A DNA stretch of 64,000 bases from Anaerolineae bacterium (GCA_022071955.1 JAJVIM010000003.1:62001-126000); one strand, 5' to 3'; shown: positions 9,673 through 19,505, counted from the first letter of the stretch. Translations and numbers: made by a program. Notes: a model not told the origin generated them from the letters alone.

Positions 9673-9698
9673 AGTAGTCTCCTTAAGCATTCTCGCAG

Positions 9699-11021
9699 CT
9701 ATGGGCAGCTATTGGGCTGAGGTGGGTTAACCCGCATGTAGGTGATTGGCCCAGACATCGGCACACCCCAGGCGGTTAGCCGGTACAGGCCGTGGTCGTG
9801 CGAAATAAGGTAGTATTCGCCGCACTGGGTAAGGGTGGTGGTGCCCACCGGAATAGCCGCGCCGGCATCGCCGAGGTAGGGACTGCCGCTGTAAAACGGG
9901 CCGTAACCGGCATTTTGCAGGTTGGGGACGGTGACCGGCACGGGATTGGTGGTGGCGTTGTAGCCTTCCACATTTTCCCATTTGAAAATGCCGTCCCAGG
10001 TTTGCCCCGGCCCCACCGGAATGGAGAAGTTCTCCCAGGCCATATCTCCGCCGTCGCTCAAACTCTCCACAGGGTTGCCATCGCGGCCAATGATCAGCGA
10101 GTTTTTGGCGTGCGGGTGCATGGGCACCACACCCGAGCCGGCATTGACAAACCGCTCCAGCGCGTATTCCGGGTTGGTGGCGGCGTCGTAGGGTTCAATC
10201 ACCGCCAGCGCGCCGTATGGCTGAGATGGCAACCACGAGGCAAAATTGGGAGCGACCGTATCCGGGAAGCCGCGGCCGTTCAGCATCCAGTAGCGGGGGT
10301 GGTAGTTATCGAGATTGAAGCTGATGGATTGGCCGCGTTCGATGGCGCGTTCAACCGCCTGATTCAGGTAGGGATCGATTTCTGAAAAGAGGACCAGAAA
10401 TTCCTTGTCGGGGTTAAACTTGCTGTCGGTACGGTTGTAAACGTAGTTGGCCCCCAGATTGGGGCGAACCACCAGCACACCAAACAGCCCCATCCGCACC
10501 TGAATACCGGGATTGGTGCCGCTCTGGTACAGAAATGTGCCGGGTTTTGAGGCCGTAAAAGTGTAGGTAACACTGCCGCCGTTGGCCGGGGCCACATCGG
10601 TGAGCGAGGTCAGATCGCCGCCGCTGTTGTATTGCGGCCGGGCCGGAACGCCGTTGGCCTGCACATTTTCCTGACCGGGGAAAGTCATCGATACATCGAC
10701 GGGCAGGGTGTTGTGCAAAATAATGGTGACCGTATCGCCCTGGTCAACGCACAAAACCGGGCTGGGATGTTGAAACGGTTTACCGCTTTCGGCGTAACCC
10801 CACATGTAAACCACGTTATCGTCCGGGGTACCAATGTAACCGGTAGTGGTGGTCAGGGTAAAGGTGGCGTTGGGGCTGGTGCTGCAAACCAGCCCTTCGC
10901 TGGTTTGCGTTTGCGCCGAAACCGGCTGGTTGGTGAACACCACCAAAACCCCGGCCGCGACTACAAAAACCGCCGCCAAAACCATCTCCCACCGCACGTA
11001 CTTGAGTATGTTGCTTTGCAT
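9699..11021 (-). CDS. Secreted cupredoxin-like (multicopper oxidase-related) protein with incomplete copper sites
   Basis: About 440 residues. ATG at 11021 is preceded by GGAG 7 bases away; an ATG at 11039 adds six residues. A signal or anchor segment (about 8-35) ends near VSAQ. Two cupredoxin-like halves follow. The first contains VDQGDTVTIILHNTLP and GTFLYQSGTNPG, where a true multicopper oxidase would have an HCH motif. The second keeps MHPHAKN and, near the C-terminus, SHDHGLYRLTAWGVPM, which resembles the last copper motif with Asp in place of the type 1 Cys. The phrase YWMLNGRGFPDTVAPN is shared with the neighbouring oxidase and the giant protein. It may be a partner of the oxidase upstream. 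Catalysis on its own is doubtful. Confidence 0.75.
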   Translation of the reverse strand: MQSNILKYVRWEMVLAAVFVVAAGVLVVFTNQPVSAQTQTSEGLVCSTSPNATFTLTTTTGYIGTPDDNVVYMWGYAESGKPFQHPSPVLCVDQGDTVTIILHNTLPVDVSMTFPGQENVQANGVPARPQYNSGGDLTSLTDVAPANGGSVTYTFTASKPGTFLYQSGTNPGIQVRMGLFGVLVVRPNLGANYVYNRTDSKFNPDKEFLVLFSEIDPYLNQAVERAIERGQSISFNLDNYHPRYWMLNGRGFPDTVAPNFASWLPSQPYGALAVIEPYDAATNPEYALERFVNAGSGVVPMHPHAKNSLIIGRDGNPVESLSDGGDMAWENFSIPVGPGQTWDGIFKWENVEGYNATTNPVPVTVPNLQNAGYGPFYSGSPYLGDAGAAIPVGTTTLTQCGEYYLISHDHGLYRLTAWGVPMSGPITYMRVNPPQPNSCP

Positions 11022-11054
11022 GTTTTTGCTCCTTCTCATCGCTTTCTCCCAGGC

Positions 11055-12434
11055 CTAGGTTAGCGGTTGGGTTTGTGGCCCCAGCGAGCCGCCGGGGTAA
11101 ACCCTAACTTCGGTCATTTGCCCACCCTGGCCGCTGCCGTTACCCACCCCGTTGAAATTGCGGTTGTACAGCAGGTAGGTATCGTAACTGCCGGAGCCGC
11201 TGTGGGGCGGCGCTTCAAAAATCACGTCGAAACTTTCACCGGGGCCAATGGAGATGGTGTCGGTCAGGTAGCTGAGGTCTTTGCCATCGCGGCCACGCAG
11301 CAGGGTGGCGTCTTTGCCGACCACCCGCATTTTGATGCCGGCCAGGCTCATCGACTGCCGGGCATAGCCCAGGTTGGCAAACCGCAGCAGCACCCGCTCG
11401 CCGGCGTTACAGGTAACCAACGACGAGTAGGGCTGGTGTTTTAAATCCGGGCGGCCGGCCGGCGGTTCCAAATCGGTACCGTTTCTGGCCATATTTTTGG
11501 GATCAACCGAGGTGGCGTTGGGCGCGAGCGTGTCGGGGTAGGACCGACCGTTGAGCAGGTAGTAATCGGGGTTGTAATCGCTCCACTCTGGCAACTGCAC
11601 GTGCGAGAAATCCCAGTGGGCTTCGGCCCAAACTTCGGTGAGCAGCATCGGGAATTCACGGTCGTAGCCGGTTGAACCATCGCCGCAGTTGTAGGCAAAT
11701 TTGGTGAAGCCGTTTATGTTTGTGCCGTTTTGGGCCGGCGTTACAAAAATCATGCCGGTCATCCCCAGATGGACGTGCTCAACTTCTTCAACGTGGCAGT
11801 GGTACATGTAGGTGCCGGGCATGTTGGTTTTGAACACGTAGGTAAAGAAGCGGCCAATGGGCACGGCCACCGAAGTGGTCGGTTCGCCATCAAAGAAGGG
11901 GATAACATTGCGCCGGCCGTGAAAATGGAGGGTGTGTTCATCAATCAGGTCCGGCCGCTGAGCCAACCCCAGATTGGTCAGCCGCACCCGAAACTCGGTA
12001 TCCTGCGGAAACCAGAACATTGGCGCGGGCAACTGGCTTTGGTTCTTTTGGGTGATTATATCGCCCGTATCCAGGCCGGTGAGATTGGTGAAGCCAAAGA
12101 TATAGGTATTAAAATTGGGGTCGGGCGAGGCCATATCGGGGTGATACGGCGCTTTGCCCGGCGCGGGCGGAATGTAAATCCAGCCGTCGGTGCCGGCAAA
12201 AAACAGGTCGGGCAGCGGTTCGGCGGCATTGGCAATATCCACCAGCAGGGCATCGGTGGATTGGGGCGGGCCGCAAAACGGGGCCGGCGGCAGATCGGCC
12301 AGGCTGGTGACCTTCACTTGCACCGGCCACAGCACATCGTGCAGGTAATTTGCTACCCCGTAGGAACCAGCCGCGGCCGCCAAAGCACTCCCGGAAAGTT
12401 TTAAGAAATTTCTGCGGGTAATTTTCTTTTCCAT
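11055..12434 (-). CDS. Tat-exported multicopper oxidase
   Basis: About 459 residues. ATG at 12434 has GGAG 6 bases upstream; an ATG at 12446 adds four residues. The N-terminus carries a twin-arginine signal (ITRRNFLKLSGSA), consistent with folded export of a metalloenzyme. Copper motifs are visible: LHFHG, and MYHCHVEEVEHVHLGM, which holds a type 1 Cys flanked by His. A second domain includes YYLLNGRSYPDTLAPN. The second pair of His motifs of a canonical three-domain laccase is not evident, so it may have a two-domain arrangement or use a partner. Laccase-like, metal-oxidising or nitrite-reductase-like activity cannot be separated from the sequence. It lies between the cupredoxin-like gene (34 bases away) and the giant beta-helix gene. 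Confidence 0.82.
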   Translation of the reverse strand: MEKKITRRNFLKLSGSALAAAAGSYGVANYLHDVLWPVQVKVTSLADLPPAPFCGPPQSTDALLVDIANAAEPLPDLFFAGTDGWIYIPPAPGKAPYHPDMASPDPNFNTYIFGFTNLTGLDTGDIITQKNQSQLPAPMFWFPQDTEFRVRLTNLGLAQRPDLIDEHTLHFHGRRNVIPFFDGEPTTSVAVPIGRFFTYVFKTNMPGTYMYHCHVEEVEHVHLGMTGMIFVTPAQNGTNINGFTKFAYNCGDGSTGYDREFPMLLTEVWAEAHWDFSHVQLPEWSDYNPDYYLLNGRSYPDTLAPNATSVDPKNMARNGTDLEPPAGRPDLKHQPYSSLVTCNAGERVLLRFANLGYARQSMSLAGIKMRVVGKDATLLRGRDGKDLSYLTDTISIGPGESFDVIFEAPPHSGSGSYDTYLLYNRNFNGVGNGSGQGGQMTEVRVYPGGSLGPQTQPLT

Positions 12435-12553
12435 CTTCGTCTCCATGTTGCTAAACCAATACAGTCAGTCTGCGTTCAGGCTGGCGGTAAAGACCACCGG
12501 CCGCCCCGGGCCGGCTGATAACAGCGACCCGGGGCTAACCAAAAGTGCTCTGG

Positions 12554-15500
12554 TTATGGCGCTTTCATAATGATGGGCAGGTAGATATCGCCATTGACTG
12601 CGCCGGGGAGCAGCGCCCGCTGGCCAACAATCATCGGCACGCCAGCCGGCACGGAGATGGCGTCGAGGTCCTGGCCGTCGCTAACATCAAGCCCGTGCGC
12701 CGATCCATCAAAGTGGAGCAGCCAGATGCCGGCATCGTACAGCACAATGTCTTCATCCTGAATTGGCCCGGCAAAGGCATCAACCAGATTGGGTTCCTCG
12801 TTGTTGGCAAAAGATGCGTAGAAGGTATCGGCGTCGATGTAAGTCAGGCCGTCGATGTTGGCGTTGCCCACGGTGCTGATCAGGGCCGTGGCCGTGGCGT
12901 CAAAGACGCGGGCGCAACTGGCGCCATCCCAACTATAGATGTTGCTGCGGTGATACGGAGCGCCCAGCGGCGTACCGGCGGTTGAATCAACCCTGGCGTT
13001 GTTAACGGTAGAGAAGTAGAGGATGCCGTTTTTGATGTCGAGGGCGTCGATGTCCTGGCCGTTGGTGTTGTCCAGCCCGCAGACGCTGCCGTCAAAGTAG
13101 AGGGAGAAGGTGTACGAGCTGGTGTTGGCATCGTACGCCAGCTTAACCACATCCTCGTCCTGTACCCCGTTCAGCCCCGGCAGGTTGGTGCTGCCGTTGT
13201 TTGAGAATGACAAGTAGAAGGTGGGCGGCGTGAGGTCGTTGTTGGTATCCACCATCAGGCCGTCGATGTCGGCGCTGCCCGGCCAGTTGGCAAACACCTG
13301 CGAGGGATCAAACTCGCGACCAAAGAAGGTGCCATCCCAGGTGTAAATGTCGGCGTCGTCGTACGGCGCGGGCACGCCCGGCACTGCGTTGCCATTACCG
13401 CCACCGAGGGTGGAGAAGTGCAGCAGAATGGTGGGCGGCAGCGGGCCGGCGGTTTCGTCTGCGCCGAGGTCAGCCATATTTTCCAGCGAGAGGGGGCGCA
13501 GGTCGTTGTCGATATCAAATTTGGGAGTTTTCACCAAATCTTTGATGTACACACCCTGGTCTTTGGCCGGGGTAACATCCTGCAGGTGGTAATCACCCAG
13601 CAAGTTGGGGGTGGACTCGGTGGTGACCATCAAAATGTCTACAAAGCGGGGGTTGCCGCGCCACGGCATCACCTTTACCGAGGTATCGTACGTGGCTATC
13701 ACCATCGGATCCTGCCCAACAATGTTGCTGGCGTCGGGGGTGGTGCCGGTGGTTACCTGCATCAGAGTGGTGGTTGGCGCCAGCAAACCGGTGCCATCGG
13801 CCACGCCCATATCCCAGTGATTAACGCCGCCGGGGTCGCCGGGCAGGCCGATACCGGCCACGGTTGCGCCGGAGAAGGTGCCGGCCCGGTTGTCCCAGAA
13901 GATGTTGTTGAACAGCAGCGGGTTGCTGAAGCTCGGCGAGCCGCCCGGCAGGGTGGCTTGCAGCAGGCCACTGTTGGCCGAGGTGCTAAACCCGGCCGGG
14001 GCCGGCTGGCCGTTGCTGGTCATGGCGGTGGCGGTGGTGATGTTTTTCATCACGGTATTGTTGAAGAAGTGCACATTGGGGGTGTCGTTCAGGGCCACAC
14101 CGCCGCCTTCGTGGGTGGAAATGTTGTTGACAATCATGTTGTTGTAAACGTTGTATTCAAAGGCGTTGGCCATCAGGAAGCGCAGACCGCCGCCGTCGTC
14201 GTTGGCCAGGTTGTTCTGAATCAGGTTGTTGTAGATGTCTACCGGGCCAGCGCCGGGCGAGAGAATGCTGGGATCGGCCGGGAGTTCGCCGGCAATCATA
14301 ATCCCGCCGCCTTCGTCGTAGGAGCGGTTAAAGTAGATGCGGTTGTCGTGAATTTTGCCGGCGGGGCTGTAGCCGTAATGGCTGATGCCGCCGCCGTATT
14401 CGGCCGAGAAGTTGCCACAGATGTCGTTTTGGGCTACTTCGTAACCTTCAGCGCCGGCGAAAATTCCGACAGCGCCGGCCAGGTTAGTACCGCCGTTGGC
14501 CAGAATACGGTTATTGGCAATCGTCACAAAATCGTTTTGGTTGTCGTTGTATGCACCGGTCAGGTTGGGCGTGCCCAGCCGAATGGCGCTGGCATAAGCG
14601 CCGCCATTGCTTTCCAAAATGTTGTTGGTAATTTGCAGGTAACTGGTATAGCTGTTGGCAAAAATGCCGCCGCCCTGCACCGCCGCAAATTCTTTTTGGC
14701 TGGGGTCGGTGGGAACCAGATTGTTGGGGAAACCCTGCTGGTCGCCGCCCTGAATCCGCAGGCCGTCGATGCTGGCTTTGAAGGCGTCGGTGAACTCGCC
14801 ATTTTCGGCCAGCACGTAAACCACCGGACCTTCGTACACGGCCTGGTTGCCATCCCAGTTGATGCTCATAATTTTGGCGCGCCACGTGTCGGCGTAGGCG
14901 GTATCGCCGGCCACACCCCGGCCGTCAATCACCGAGCCGAGCACGCCGGTATTGTTGGTGTACACGCCGCCGGGGCCAACGCCCTGCAGTTTCACCGGTG
15001 AATAAATCGCCACGTTTTCAAAATACGCGCCGGTAGGATTCCACTGGGTGGGTGTGTCGGGGTAGATCACCACCAAACCTTCACCGTTGGGAGCGCCGGC
15101 CGCCGCATCGATGCCGGCCTGCACAGTGGCGTAGGTTTTGCCGGGGCCAACCTCAAACACGGGCGGGGTGTAACTACCGCCCAACACGTGGAAGGTGAGG
15201 CCGTTGACTGTGGTGTTGCCGTTATCGGCGGTGATTTCAAGCTGATGCGGGCCAGCCGGGGTGGTGGCCGGCACGGTCACATCGATCTGGGTTTCTGACC
15301 AGGTGGTGGCTGACAGCACAATGGTGCCATCGAGCGTAACCTGGCTGTTGGCTCCGGCCGCGCCAAAGCCCTGGCCACGAATGGTGAATGACTGGTCGGT
15401 ACCGCCGCTGATATCGGCGTAGGGCTGCGATACCGCGAACAGTTCCGGAGTGATGGGGTTGGCCGGGTCGTTGAGCGTACACTGGGGCGGCATGCCAAAC

Positions 15501-18500
15501 AAAGAGCCTGCGGCCAGCACGCCGGGCACAATCTGGGTGGGCGCCAGGTCAGAGGGGATAACCAGCCCGGGGTAAATTTCAAACGTTGCGCCAATGGTGC
15601 GATATTGCGGGTTGTAGTTGGGGTTGGGGCGGCCGGGCTGGCCGGGGTCGTTGCCCAAAATGTAGTACATGCCGGCGTATACCCCGGATGGCGTGGGCGC
15701 GTTGACTGTATTGTTTGAGGGCAGCAACACTTCGTACACGCCGTTGGGGTCTGAGGTGATGGTGGTTAGCAGCCGGTTGTTCCAATCGTAAACGCCGATC
15801 GGCGACAGCGGAATGCCGGCCTTTTCACCAAAAGACAGGTCCAACGGGTTGGTTGAGATGGTCAGGTCGTCGATGATGTAGCCTTTCCACTTGCCGGGAA
15901 TTGGCACATCGGTGAAGAGGGTGTAGGTAGGGGCCACAGATTTGCCGTTGCTCACGGTTACCAGTTTGGTATCGCACAGCGGGCGAACAGTGCCTTCAAA
16001 GGGGCCGCCGCCATCTTCTGCGGCAAAGCTGGGGTTATCAACCGGGGTTGAGGCCGGCACTGTAATGGTTCCGTGGCCGGTGTTGACCACAGTCGAGCCG
16101 TAGTTGTCGGAGCCAGCGCCGGCCACATCAACCGTGTGCAGCGCGCCAACACAGGCCGAGGGCGGAATGGCCACATTCACCTGGCTGTAAAGGTCGCCGT
16201 TGAAAACGTTGATGTCTTCTTCCCGGACAACGTGATAAACAGGCCGCCCCAAAATATCGGTGGGAATTTCAACTTCAACCAGGTAGTCATCGGCGGGCAG
16301 AGGCAGCGGGTCGCTGCCATCGGCGCAGACGCCTTCATCGAGCGCACCGCCGGGGCCAAAGCAGCCATCGCCAAAGCCCCAGTTGCCATCGAGTGTGGCA
16401 AACCCGCTCTGAATTTGGGTGCCCATCATCGGCGCTTCAAGACAGCGGTAGGCGGAGTCTGGCGTGATGGGATTTTTGAACAGTTCCTGATCAACCGGGT
16501 AGCGCAGCAAATTGCCGTTGGCATCGCGGGCAACGCAGCCGCCGGGGTGTTCCCACGTTTCGGTGGTGGTGGTGTTGAGCCGTTGGCCTTTTTTGAACGA
16601 CCCATCGGCAGCCAGTTCGTAGTCGCCGCGTTCGTCACAAGCCGCGCCGGGGTTGGTGCCGCACGGAACCGTGGAATAGAGATTCATTGTGAGGTTGGGG
16701 ATGCCGGGCGCCCACGGTTCGGCGGCCTGGTAGCGGGCGTCGTATTCGGCGCGGGTGGTATCGTAAAAGACCGAGCCGGCAATGCCGCCGTTGCGGGGGC
16801 GGTTGGGGTCGGCGCCGGTGGGATCGTAGGGACGCACCCCCCAATCGAGCCGGGCCGATTGACCCAGCACCGGCAGCAGGCCCACATCCACGCCGTTACC
16901 CAGCACTGTGGTGGGGTTGGGCTGATTTTCTACCTGATAGGTGACGCCGGTGGTGTAGTAGCGGTCGTTGTAGGCTTCAAGCACCATCCAGGAGTTCATG
17001 GGGTAGGCTTTTTCAAAAATGTAGTAGCCGGTTGAGTCGGTAGTTACGGCGATGGACATGCGGTCAATTTCGCTGTTGTCGCGGTCGCGCAGCACCACCG
17101 TGTAATTAGACAGGCCGGGTTCGCCGGGGTCTTTCACACCGTTGAGGTTGAGGTCGTCAAACACGTAACCGTCAACCACGGTAAACCAGCCGGTGAGCAT
17201 CGGCGTGCCCATGTCGTAAATTTGGCCGTTAGAAACAGTAACCTGTATCCAATCTAAAATGTAGTGCAGGTTGTTGTCCCACCAGGTAAAGAGGTAATTG
17301 CCATCCGGCACGCCGTTAATCTGAAAAGTGCCATCGGCATTAGCCTGGCCCACATACACGGCCGTGTCGCCGTTTTGCAGATCAGACAGGGCCACCCAGC
17401 CATCGCTGATGGGGCCGGTAATTTTGGTACCGTTGAAACCGTTCCAAATATCGCCGTAGTAGGGCAGCGCGCCGGTTTGGGGCAGATACACCGAAGCGGA
17501 GACCAGCGTGCCTTTGACACCGCCGGAGCCGCCAGCCAGGTGGTTCATGGGCCGGGTAAAGCCAAAAATGGTCCACGGGAACGGCTCACCGGCAACCACA
17601 AATTCGTTATCGAGACCGGTGCCGTTTTCGGCCAGCCAGGTATCCCAACTGGGCGAACCTTCCAAAGTGGTGGTTTCTATCCAGTCGGTACCATCGGGCG
17701 GAATAACCAGCACATCGTAGCGGATTGGCCCCAGGTTGGGAATTACAATATCACCGTTGGCATCGCTGTAGAGGCAGTCGGTTTTGCCGGTAATATTGCC
17801 GGCGGCATCGTAGGTGGTGCAGAGGGGATTGCCAAAAATATCGGTAGAAATCTCGCCGGCAGTATCGTTGATGACAGCGTGGAAACCGGCCAGTCCGCCT
17901 TCGGCGGGGGCGTCCATCTGGCCGTTCACCGGCGAGATGTCTTCAAACACCTTGATACGCATGGTGGCCGCGGGCAGCGGGTGCGGGTGCAGGCCAACTT
18001 CTACGGCCACAGGCGAACCATCGCCGGGCACAGTAAAGTGCTGGCCATCCAGCCGGTAATCGGCAGCCGTTACAGAGATGAGATATTTGCCGGGGGGCAG
18101 GCTGATGCCGCTGCCGTTAACCCCGTTAAAATCATCCTGGTTGCCCTCGGCGACAATGGGCGCCGCACCCGGCACGGTGCGGATCGAAGGCCAATCGCAG
18201 GAGTCCGGATAACCGGGGTTTTCCGGGTGGCAGCCATCGTAGCGGCCCTGAAGGGGATTGCCGGTGTTATCCAGGTTGATCAAATACTTGTACTCGTTGA
18301 TGGGGTCGCCAATGATTACCGGCCCGCCGGGATGACTGGGTTCGGTGCGGGCGCTGATCACAGTCAGCGACATGATGCTGCTGGCCTGGGCGGCGGGGGC
18401 AGGAGACGGGCCGGCCAGCGCCGGCTCGGTGGCGGAGCCAATCAACCCGATAGCCAGCAGAAGCAGAGCCGCGATCGCTGTCATGCGACGCCACCCACCC

Positions 18501-18547
18501 AGGCCCGGATGGTTAACACCCGGTAGCGCAATATTTCTAAAATTCAT
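12554..18547 (-). CDS. Giant secreted beta-helix surface protein
   Basis: 1997 residues. The ATG at 18547 follows an AAGGAGG site. Signal peptide about 1-45 ending near PALA. The N-terminal part has CnaB/SdrD-type beta domains (VFDDLNLNGVKDPGEPG near 455; SVFYDTTRAEYDARY near 595). An IPT/TIG-like domain (about 1035-1120) is followed by a right-handed parallel beta-helix region with repeated N-N-x-I/h patterns (about 1130-1660), as in pectate-lyase-fold surface proteins. The last 270 residues repeat a module with YFST/HFST, APYDDADIY, DIDGL, QDEDIV and GQDLDAI. The protein ends in IYLPIIMKAP. It is probably the first gene of the exported cluster. Role is likely adhesion, polysaccharide interaction or matrix formation. 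Confidence 0.82.
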   Translation of the reverse strand: MNFRNIALPGVNHPGLGGWRRMTAIAALLLLAIGLIGSATEPALAGPSPAPAAQASSIMSLTVISARTEPSHPGGPVIIGDPINEYKYLINLDNTGNPLQGRYDGCHPENPGYPDSCDWPSIRTVPGAAPIVAEGNQDDFNGVNGSGISLPPGKYLISVTAADYRLDGQHFTVPGDGSPVAVEVGLHPHPLPAATMRIKVFEDISPVNGQMDAPAEGGLAGFHAVINDTAGEISTDIFGNPLCTTYDAAGNITGKTDCLYSDANGDIVIPNLGPIRYDVLVIPPDGTDWIETTTLEGSPSWDTWLAENGTGLDNEFVVAGEPFPWTIFGFTRPMNHLAGGSGGVKGTLVSASVYLPQTGALPYYGDIWNGFNGTKITGPISDGWVALSDLQNGDTAVYVGQANADGTFQINGVPDGNYLFTWWDNNLHYILDWIQVTVSNGQIYDMGTPMLTGWFTVVDGYVFDDLNLNGVKDPGEPGLSNYTVVLRDRDNSEIDRMSIAVTTDSTGYYIFEKAYPMNSWMVLEAYNDRYYTTGVTYQVENQPNPTTVLGNGVDVGLLPVLGQSARLDWGVRPYDPTGADPNRPRNGGIAGSVFYDTTRAEYDARYQAAEPWAPGIPNLTMNLYSTVPCGTNPGAACDERGDYELAADGSFKKGQRLNTTTTETWEHPGGCVARDANGNLLRYPVDQELFKNPITPDSAYRCLEAPMMGTQIQSGFATLDGNWGFGDGCFGPGGALDEGVCADGSDPLPLPADDYLVEVEIPTDILGRPVYHVVREEDINVFNGDLYSQVNVAIPPSACVGALHTVDVAGAGSDNYGSTVVNTGHGTITVPASTPVDNPSFAAEDGGGPFEGTVRPLCDTKLVTVSNGKSVAPTYTLFTDVPIPGKWKGYIIDDLTISTNPLDLSFGEKAGIPLSPIGVYDWNNRLLTTITSDPNGVYEVLLPSNNTVNAPTPSGVYAGMYYILGNDPGQPGRPNPNYNPQYRTIGATFEIYPGLVIPSDLAPTQIVPGVLAAGSLFGMPPQCTLNDPANPITPELFAVSQPYADISGGTDQSFTIRGQGFGAAGANSQVTLDGTIVLSATTWSETQIDVTVPATTPAGPHQLEITADNGNTTVNGLTFHVLGGSYTPPVFEVGPGKTYATVQAGIDAAAGAPNGEGLVVIYPDTPTQWNPTGAYFENVAIYSPVKLQGVGPGGVYTNNTGVLGSVIDGRGVAGDTAYADTWRAKIMSINWDGNQAVYEGPVVYVLAENGEFTDAFKASIDGLRIQGGDQQGFPNNLVPTDPSQKEFAAVQGGGIFANSYTSYLQITNNILESNGGAYASAIRLGTPNLTGAYNDNQNDFVTIANNRILANGGTNLAGAVGIFAGAEGYEVAQNDICGNFSAEYGGGISHYGYSPAGKIHDNRIYFNRSYDEGGGIMIAGELPADPSILSPGAGPVDIYNNLIQNNLANDDGGGLRFLMANAFEYNVYNNMIVNNISTHEGGGVALNDTPNVHFFNNTVMKNITTATAMTSNGQPAPAGFSTSANSGLLQATLPGGSPSFSNPLLFNNIFWDNRAGTFSGATVAGIGLPGDPGGVNHWDMGVADGTGLLAPTTTLMQVTTGTTPDASNIVGQDPMVIATYDTSVKVMPWRGNPRFVDILMVTTESTPNLLGDYHLQDVTPAKDQGVYIKDLVKTPKFDIDNDLRPLSLENMADLGADETAGPLPPTILLHFSTLGGGNGNAVPGVPAPYDDADIYTWDGTFFGREFDPSQVFANWPGSADIDGLMVDTNNDLTPPTFYLSFSNNGSTNLPGLNGVQDEDVVKLAYDANTSSYTFSLYFDGSVCGLDNTNGQDIDALDIKNGILYFSTVNNARVDSTAGTPLGAPYHRSNIYSWDGASCARVFDATATALISTVGNANIDGLTYIDADTFYASFANNEEPNLVDAFAGPIQDEDIVLYDAGIWLLHFDGSAHGLDVSDGQDLDAISVPAGVPMIVGQRALLPGAVNGDIYLPIIMKAP

Positions 18548-18610
18548 TTATCGTCCTCCTTAAATTGCTCTAAAACCCGTTCAACTATTTGCAAATGGTG
18601 GTTCATGTTG

Positions 18611-18654
18611 TGTCAAGCGATACCCCCCTCCCTTCGCTTTAATTTGATCAAATT
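18611..18654 (-). promoter_or_regulatory. Possible promoter and palindrome before the giant surface protein
   Basis: On the minus strand a perfect TTGACA (18616 to 18611) lies about 64 bases before the ATG of the 1997-residue gene; the -10 region at 17-base spacing (TGCAAA) is poor. A 14 bp palindrome AATTTGATCAAATT (18641-18654) sits upstream and overlaps the stop of the preceding gene. Confidence 0.3.
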
Positions 18655-19328
18655 CGACACATCATTTCTACCAAATCTGTCGATTGCGTTACCAGAATTT
18701 GCCGTTTGTTGTAAATTTGAACCCGGTTTTCGCTGGCGCTCACCACCACCAGCCGAATTTCCGGCCATTCAGTCAGTAATGCCAGCAAATCTCTGGCGCT
18801 TACCAGATACGTTCCTTCATCCAAAATAACTACCTCCGGTTTCAGCCGGCTGATTTTTTTGAGCAGGTCGGTTTTGCTGCCCGGAGTGAGGCCCACCAAA
18901 TCGAGTTCTTTTTGATGCACCAGCAGGCTTTCAATGCCAGACCCCAGCAGCATTTCTCTGGTCGCCACCAAAACGCGTCGCTTCATCTGCGCTTTAGTGT
19001 GGCCGGGCAGCGACCGGCGACCGTCAAATTCAGAGGGGACGCTAAAGGCAATCCCGGCCAACAGCGGCAGAGCAACACCAAACAGAAGCACCCGGTAGGC
19101 CTGGTCAAATTCGTAGTGCGTGCTGATGTAGTATCGCGCCACTTCCAAACCGATGAGCATTGCCGCAAAAGCAACCACCAGCAACCATCGACGCCGCCGG
19201 AGGGTATCGAAAAAGCCGCTGATGAAGGAGTCTTTGATTCTCATTGAGCTATGTCCGTTATTTGGTAATTTATTTTCGGTAATATTGATTGAGGCTGCTG
19301 ACGACGCATCTGGCGTAAACTGTGGCAT
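18648..19328 (-). CDS. Membrane-bound receiver-like protein
   Basis: 226 residues from the ATG at 19328; an internal ATG at 19244 (residue 29) is an alternative, and neither has a strong ribosome binding site. Two membrane spans (about 48-68 and 79-97) precede a C-terminal domain (about 117-226) with a response-regulator receiver layout: RRVLVATREMLL, then PEVVILDEGTYL with Asp where the phosphoacceptor sits, then RLVVVSASEN at the usual T/S strand. The acidic pair at the start of a normal receiver is missing, so phosphorylation is uncertain. No output domain is present. It resembles the small receiver-like protein at 23356-23703. It lies just upstream of the exported-protein cluster, on the same strand. 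Confidence 0.6.
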   Translation of the reverse strand: MPQFTPDASSAASINITENKLPNNGHSSMRIKDSFISGFFDTLRRRRWLLVVAFAAMLIGLEVARYYISTHYEFDQAYRVLLFGVALPLLAGIAFSVPSEFDGRRSLPGHTKAQMKRRVLVATREMLLGSGIESLLVHQKELDLVGLTPGSKTDLLKKISRLKPEVVILDEGTYLVSARDLLALLTEWPEIRLVVVSASENRVQIYNKRQILVTQSTDLVEMMCRI

Positions 19329-19412
19329 TTAATTGCGCTACCCAATTAAAAAGGTAGTACTTTGGTTTACCCGGCGTTTTAACCATTATAAGAAATTAGA
19401 GTGGGATTGTTT

Positions 19413-19505
19413 ATGGCTATGGACTACCCGGAAGTACCCAAAAAAGGGCTATCGTTGGGACTAGAGGCAACCCGCCAGGAACTAGAAAAGGACTACGATA
19501 AATAG
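19413..19505 (+). CDS. Possible 30-residue peptide
   Basis: ATG at 19413 opens 30 codons (beginning MAMDYPEVPKKG, ending ELEKDYDK) and stops at 19503-19505. It is highly charged with a probable C-terminal helix. No clear ribosome binding site is seen. The stop lies inside the right arm of a terminator hairpin, so the stretch could equally be a small non-coding transcript. No relative is recognised. Confidence 0.3.
   Translation: MAMDYPEVPKKGLSLGLEATRQELEKDYDK

Noticed and set aside
13418..15001. Long open frame opposite the giant beta-helix gene
   Set aside because: Composition is repetitive Gly/Val/His as expected from the complement; no start signals or domains.
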